From Setaria digitata (lineage: Eukaryota; Nematoda; Chromadorea; Rhabditida; Setariidae), in the NCBI GenBank assembly GCA_003640385.1, contig RCAB01000926.1, positions 1 to 12,352 of the forward strand: DNA of 12,352 nucleotides. The letters are read 5' to 3'. Made by a program: the position numbers and the translations under genes. Positions 7,561 to 12,352 of this stretch are shown in pieces. The stretch's first letter is position 1. Every line of letters starts with the position of its first letter. The notes beneath the pieces are model-generated. The model did not search any database. It had not been told where the DNA came from and was given only the letters and a program-made list of their open reading frames with translations.

Positions 7561-7588
7561 TTTATCAATGCGTTATTTTATTGATAAA
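7561..7588. repeat. Short perfect inverted repeat
   Basis: TTTATCAAT at 7561-7569 is exactly complementary to ATTGATAAA at 7580-7588, with a 10-base loop. It lies 14 bp from the larger hairpin and shares the TTTATC core. Confidence 0.55.
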
Positions 7589-8060
7589 AAAAAAAAAAAA
7601 AGGAAAGAAAAAAAAAAAAAAAAAAAGAAAAGGGAGGAAGAAAATGTCAAGAAGAATGTGTAACTGAAAAGGTGTGGCTAAAATTTCCTAACAATTACAA
7701 TAAATTAACAAAAATTTTCTATTTGGTAGTTAAAAGATAAGTCAAACCATTAATGAAGGAATAAAGGTAGCAAAAGATTGTGATCGGCGATATGATAGAT
7801 TACATTTTAGTTACACTGACATTACGGCGTTAAAAAGCCAAATATCCCAAATGATTTGGCTTTTATGCAAAAAAAAAAAAAAAAAAAAAAAAAGAAAACT
7901 TAGTGACAAACTTAACAGCTTTCTATGAAAAAAAAAAAAGCCTTTTTGCAATATTTTCTCTTTTCTTCGCTTTTTCTGATTTTTTTTTTTTTTTTTTGTC
8001 TTTTCCTTCTTTTTTTTTTTTTTTTGCATTTCTATAAATTTGAAATAACAAAATAGTATC
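7584..8060. repeat. A- and T-homopolymer cluster
   Basis: Long A runs at about 7586-7600, 7608-7626 and 7868-7893, and T runs at about 7980-7997 and 8011-8025, are separated by short unique segments. No coding signal beyond low-complexity Lys/Phe frames. Confidence 0.75.
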
Positions 8061-8205
8061 CGAAATAAAGATGATTAAAAAAGGGAAGGAAAAAGAGGGT
8101 CGTATTTAGCAATTTCAAAAAGAAAAGAAAGTTTTTGAAATTTAACTAGCAATGCATTTTTATTGAAATGTAAATGTGCTCGGCAAAAGCAAAGAAAAAC
8201 GGTTG

Positions 8206-8208
<3 letters not shown>

Positions 8209-8238
<30 letters not shown>

Positions 8239-8240
8239 NA
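8209..8240. repeat. A homopolymer containing an N
   Basis: About 30 A residues run to the N at 8239. Its length in the assembly should not be trusted. Confidence 0.9.
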
Positions 8241-8409
8241 CATGATTATATAAGTACTTATGTATTTTATATATATATATGAAAATGAAAGAGAAAAGGA
8301 AAAAGACAAAAAAAAAAAAAGACGGCCTTCCGGAGAAAAGAGGAAAGAAATATATTCCTTAATAAGAAGAAGCAAAAAAGAGGAAATGGACAAGTGGGAG
8401 GACTTAAAA

Positions 8410-8494
8410 AGAGAGAGAGAGAGAAAGAAAGAAACGGAGAGGGGAGAAGAGAGAGGGGAGAGGAAGAGAGAGAGAGAGAGAGAGAGAGAGAAGG
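8410..8494. repeat. GA dinucleotide-rich microsatellite
   Basis: Two blocks of GA units, the second about 13 units long, separated by GGGGAGAAGA-type purine sequence. Overlapping open frames on both strands (Arg/Glu on one, Ser/Leu on the other) are consequences of the repeat. Confidence 0.95.
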
Positions 8495-8687
8495 GGTATG
8501 GGTTAAAAGCGTATTTGATTTAAAGTATAATTGAAAATTGTTTGCATTCTCAACCAAAAAGGAATTAATATAAAAGGTACAATAAGTGTGGGCTTCGGAA
8601 ACTTATTGACATATGATTAGATGAAGGAAGAGTGAATTATTTGTCGTTTCTATTTATTAATAAATCATCATAAATTCCGAGAGGGGA

Positions 8688-8749
8688 ATGAATAAATGAA
8701 TGGAATGGAATGAAATGAAATGAAATGAAATGAAATGAATGAATGAATG
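8688..8749. repeat. TGAAA/TGGAA pentanucleotide and TGAA repeat
   Basis: TGGAA units change to about five TGAAA units and then to TGAA units before the sequence becomes unique again. Confidence 0.9.
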
Positions 8750-8759
8750 CACAGTTGCA

Positions 8760-9660
8760 CTGTTATCGTTATCGATTTCAGCTCAAATAATCATTAAACC
8801 CATTGTTAATTCATTTCTAAACCACATTTGCATATTTATAATGGTTAATAGATAAATTTAATTATTTGTGATGGTTGTAATAATTAAAGACGAGAGAAAA
8901 GAAAAAAAGAAGAGATAAACGTAATTTATTCCAAAGATGATTTCTGTCCTTAATAATTATTTTATTGTTTAAATATGATGCTATAAATATATGTATATTG
9001 TTTTATTTGCAAAATATATATATGTAATAATATGCATGGAGCAAATTGTTATTCTGTTCAAATTTTTTTTTTTTTAATGGGGGTTTTAAGAAAATTGCAT
9101 GGAATTGGGAAAAGTTTGAAAAATCACCTGCAGTATTAAAATTTATAAATCTAGTCGGAAGATTTCAAACTGTTTCGAAAATATTGTTTGTTAAATAGCG
9201 TCGAAAAATAAGACAGGAAATAGTTGATGAAATTACAAACAAAAGTAATTTAACATTTTTATTTAATGGAGTATTTGTGAGTAAAAATTAGGAACAATTT
9301 TTCACATCAATTGATTAGGAATATTTAAACTTATTAAATAAAATATTCCACAGTTGAAATTATCACCAATTTCTAATATAGTTTTGATAAGAAAAACTAA
9401 AACTTACAGATAAAAAAAAAAAAGAAATGTTCGACTGTTTAAAGTGAAAACATTAAAGATAATTAAAATAAGCAATATCATCATGTACCATCATCGGTTT
9501 TCCGTATTATTATCATATAACGGAACCCAAATGCAAACTGTATTAACCATGATGGAAATTTGTTACAGGAAAAATGATCAAACTTTGAAACGACACGACA
9601 TACTAAATATTAAGCAAAAGAAAAGAATGAAATAAATTGTAACTGGAAAAGAGAGAAAAT
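8760..9660. other. AT-rich intergenic sequence, no supported gene
   Basis: Mostly non-repetitive. A 63-codon plus-strand frame at 9444-9635 has no recognisable motif, no clear splice partners and an AT-driven Ile/Lys composition, so I do not call it. T run near 9063-9076 and A run near 9411-9423. Confidence 0.5.
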
Positions 9661-9775
9661 TTTGGTGGAAAAAAAAAAAAAAAAGAAAAAAACGAGAAAA
9701 AAAAAGTAGGAAAAAAAAGTGGAAAAAAAAAAAGCAAAAAGGAAAAAAAAAGGCAAAAAAAAAAAAAAAAAATTG
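9661..9775. repeat. Degenerate purine repeat of A runs split by G or C
   Basis: Successive A runs broken by GG, CGAG, GTGG and GGC. The Phe-rich minus-strand frames across it are low complexity. Confidence 0.85.
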
Positions 9776-10740
9776 ACGGAAGGCAATAAAGAAGTTAGAA
9801 AAATTGAATGCTGCGACTGGCAAAAATATAATATAATAGCTTTAGAAATATGACTTTTATTATCACTTTTACTCTTCGACAAAAGAATGAAAAAATGATA
9901 AATATCTAATTAACATTTTAATCAAAATTAAACGGCTCACTCGCTCTGTGTTCGCTTGACTAAAACGCAATCATTACATAGTTTCGAGGAAAAAAAAAAT
10001 CGTAAATATTTTTTTTTTGATATGAAGAATGAAAAAAGAAAAAAAAAAAAAAAAAATTAGAAATTATACCCATTTATAAATAAGATGTAGAGAAGGAAAA
10101 AAGAATTCATTTCTTTTTTTTTTTTTTTTTTTTTTTTTTTCTTTTTTTTCTTCGCCTATTTCTTTTTGTTCAAATACAAAGAAACAAGAAGATGAAAATT
10201 GTTGGAAGGTAATGAATAGATATTTCGATTACATATTTCAGTACTGATGTAGAAATATTAAATTTGGAGGTACGTTATATGAACAACTGGTAAAAATGGT
10301 GATGATAGGCAAGAGGAGGCAAAAAATAAAAGATCCCTCATTCATTTTTTCTTTTTTTTTTTTTAATTTTAAATTGTGATATCAAGAGAGGAGAATGAGT
10401 TAAACTGAAAGTGGGAAGAAAAGTTAAGCATTTTGAAATGAAATGGAGAAAAATTAAGCGCAAAATTCTCTGCACTGTCAAGTTTAAATCTCTTTTCCTT
10501 TTTTTCTAAATTTTGAAATTTTAAATTAGTAATGCGAATGGGCGAAGGTTGCTATAAAATTAACATTTACAATGGCTGGCTGAATGCACAATTTAATTTA
10601 TTTAAAAATACTCATTTTTTTTTCCCATTCTTCTTTTTTTTTTTTTTTTTTTAATTATTTTAGCGAAAACTTATTGCCATCTATTCGAAATTTATAAATG
10701 CATAAGTTGTGGATAAAATATATATATATGTGTATACACT
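9776..10740. other. Intergenic sequence with homopolymer runs
   Basis: Unique AT-rich segments separated by an A run (about 10039-10056), a very long T run (10114-10140) and T runs near 10347-10364 and 10628-10652. A short TA tract lies near 10720-10730. No gene or RNA is recognised. Confidence 0.55.
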
Positions 10741-10744
10741 TTCA

Positions 10745-10970
10745 AAAAAGGAAGAAAAAGGAAAAGAAAAAACTGAAAAACAAAAAAAGAAAAATTATTG
10801 ATAAACTGAAAAACAAAAAAAAAAAAAAAAAAGAAAAGAGGAGAAAGAAAAAAAAACTACTAATAAATTGAAAAACAACAAAAATAAAAACAAAAATGAA
10901 AAACAAGATGAAGAAGAAAAGAAGAAAGAAGAAGCAGGAAAAAAAGAAAACTATTAATAAATGAACGGAT
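10745..10970. repeat. Purine-rich degenerate repeat with recurring TGAAAAACAA motif
   Basis: ACTGAAAAACAAA or ATTGAAAAACAAC recurs at about 10772, 10805 and 10868, often preceded by TTGATAAA or TAATAAA, with A/G filler between. This looks like a diverged tandem duplication of low-complexity sequence. Confidence 0.6.
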
Positions 10971-10979
10971 AACATAAAA

Positions 10980-11340
10980 ATTCAAAAATAATGCTACAGA
11001 ATATTATTATTTATATCATAACAAAAAAATATATATAAATATATATATATATATAGCAAAATGAAAAATAATCCATTAAAATTTGATCAATTTTTTTTTT
11101 TTTTTTTTTGTCCCTCATATACAAATAAAATGTATTTTGCTACTGCTATAATAATAATAATTAAATGTCGACAAATACACATGTTTATTATTTGTAATAT
11201 TATATAGCAGCAGCAAAAATTCATTTGTTTCTCGATTTTTGATTTCTGATGCAATTGACGTATAAGACACAACGATATAAAGCAATCACCGTATAAATGA
11301 CGCATTCGTATAGTTAGTGATTAAAAACAAAAAAGAAAAA
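10980..11340. other. AT-rich intergenic sequence
   Basis: Contains a TA dinucleotide tract at about 11028-11055 and a T run at 11090-11109. The remainder is unremarkable, with no coding signal. Confidence 0.55.
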
Positions 11341-11344
11341 AAAC

Positions 11345-11448
11345 AAAAAAAAAAAAAAAAAAAAAAAAAGAGGAAAAAAGGACGATGAAATGTGAAGTTG
11401 AAGTAGTTGTAGTTGTAGTTGTGGTAGGTAGTAGCAGTAGTGGTAGTC
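11345..11448. repeat. Long A run followed by GTT/GTA/GTG trinucleotide repeat
   Basis: About 25 A residues, then a degenerate triplet repeat from about 11394 (GTTGTAGTTG, GGTAGTAGCAGTAG). Simple sequence. Confidence 0.85.
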
Positions 11449-11489
11449 TTGATTTTAATTCATAAAGTTGAAAAAAAAAAAAAATTTCC

Positions 11490-12197
11490 CATATCATAAT
11501 ATATTTTAAAATGTTTTTCAAAGAAAAAAAAGCACTAATTGATAAAAATTTTTCACATAATATATGAAAATATTTTACTTTATTTTTTTTTTCGATTCAT
11601 TAAAAACAAAAAAGAAGTATAGTAAGCAAGTAGTAAACTGATAAAATTTTCATATAATATTTTAAAATGTTTTGCTTTTCAAACCAAGCAAAAAAAAAAA
11701 AAAAAAAGAGAAAAAGAGAGTGATTAATAAAATTTTTATGTAATATTTTAAAATAAAATATTTTATTAATCTGCCCAAAAAAAAAGCAGTCCGAATTTTA
11801 ATTGGCAAAATTTCCGCATAATATTTTAAAATGTTTTGCTTTTCAAATCAATCATAACAAAAAAGAAAGAAGTAATTAATAAAATTTTCATATAATATTT
11901 TAAAAATGTTTTAGTTTTTCGATCCATCAAAAAAAAAGGAAGAAAGAAAGTGGTACAGTAGTAATTGATAAAAATTTCATATGATATTTTAAAATGTTTT
12001 ATTTTATCGATCTATCAAAAAAGAAAAAAAAAAGTAGTCCGAATTTTAATTGATAAAATTTTCGCATAATATTTTAAAATGTTTTATTTTTCGATCCATC
12101 AAAAAAGTAGTCCAAATTTTAATTGATAAAATTGAAAATTTTTGATAGATTTCCGTGATTATTTTAAAATGTTTTATTTTTCAAATCTATCAAAAAA
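11490..12197. repeat. Degenerate tandem array, about eight units of roughly 65-100 bp
   Basis: Each unit has AATTGATAAAATTTTC, then ATAATATTTTAAAATGTTTT, then TTTTTCGATCCATCAAAAAA or a variant. Units begin near 11535, 11635, 11722, 11787, 11872, 11958, 12034 and 12107, with a partial unit at the left. Several units start with AGTCCGAATTTTAATTG (near 11787, 12034, 12107), so two subfamilies may alternate. The unit at 11722-11771 ends in a perfect 12-base inverted repeat. No open frame is conserved across units. Confidence 0.85.
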
Positions 12198-12240
12198 NAG
12201 AAATAACCGATTTACATAGCTTTCCATGAAATACATAACA

Positions 12241-12352
12241 TTTTTTTTTTTTTTCAGTTTTCTCCGAGTATTCCGTTGTTAAATACATGCCGAATTGCTT
12301 TTTTTTTTATCATTTTCTTTTTTTTTTTTTCTCGCTTTTTTTTTTTTTTTTT
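12241..12352. repeat. T homopolymers at the window edge
   Basis: Three or more T runs with C interruptions end the window. They are reminiscent of a contig edge, but that cannot be shown from here. Confidence 0.8.

Noticed and set aside
8260..8557. Overlapping frames on both strands (Arg/Glu-rich and Ser/Leu-rich)
   Set aside because: Both arise from the GA repeat; no complex sequence beyond it.
9444..9635. 63-codon plus-strand frame
   Set aside because: Composition follows base bias, no motif or homologue recognised, no supporting exons, and intergenic-like surroundings.

Overview
The window looks like nuclear DNA from a nematode. It is extremely AT-rich, full of long A and T homopolymers and microsatellites, and carries one interrupted gene. 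The introns are short (108-672 bp), and several acceptors resemble the worm consensus TTTCAG (AATTTCAG, TTGTTCAG, TTTTCCAG, ATTTGCAG). A spirurid or filarial worm would fit, but the species cannot be fixed from the sequence. I see no bacterial-type operon, tRNA, rRNA or CRISPR.

The only gene I can support is on the minus strand at 1611-5549. None of the single open frames shows it whole, but ten exons join with consistent splice phases into one protein of about 593 residues (600 if the alternative donor at 4130/4129 is used). From the N-terminus it reads: a Met/Asn/Gly-rich leader; a leucine-zipper-like coiled coil running across an exon junction and ending at a Cys-x-Cys-x-x-Cys cluster; a Ser/Thr/Ala-rich region with two alanine runs; a pipsqueak-like helix-turn-helix; a Ser/Pro linker; an AT-hook (RGRGRGRPK); a CENP-B/pogo-transposase-like helical domain; and an acidic Gln/Asn-rich tail. 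The order psq-like HTH, AT-hook, CENP-B-like HTH is that of the DNA-binding half of pogo-superfamily transposases. No DDE catalytic domain follows, so I infer a transposase-derived, probably dimeric, nuclear DNA-binding regulator. A polyadenylation signal lies 94 bp past the stop.

The left flank (1-1490) holds a 370-bp imperfect ATT microsatellite, an AT dinucleotide tract and otherwise featureless sequence. The right flank (5690-12352) is upstream of the gene and holds no gene I can support. It contains a degenerate AAT/AAC block, a decayed second copy of the gene's 5'UTR and start-codon region (5982-6113), two interleaved inverted repeats (6165-6336), two small hairpins (7483-7588), many A/T homopolymers, GA, TTC, CA and TGAAA microsatellites, and a degenerate tandem array with units of about 65-100 bp (11490-12197). 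Three N bases sit in or beside A/T homopolymers, which suggests assembly uncertainty there.
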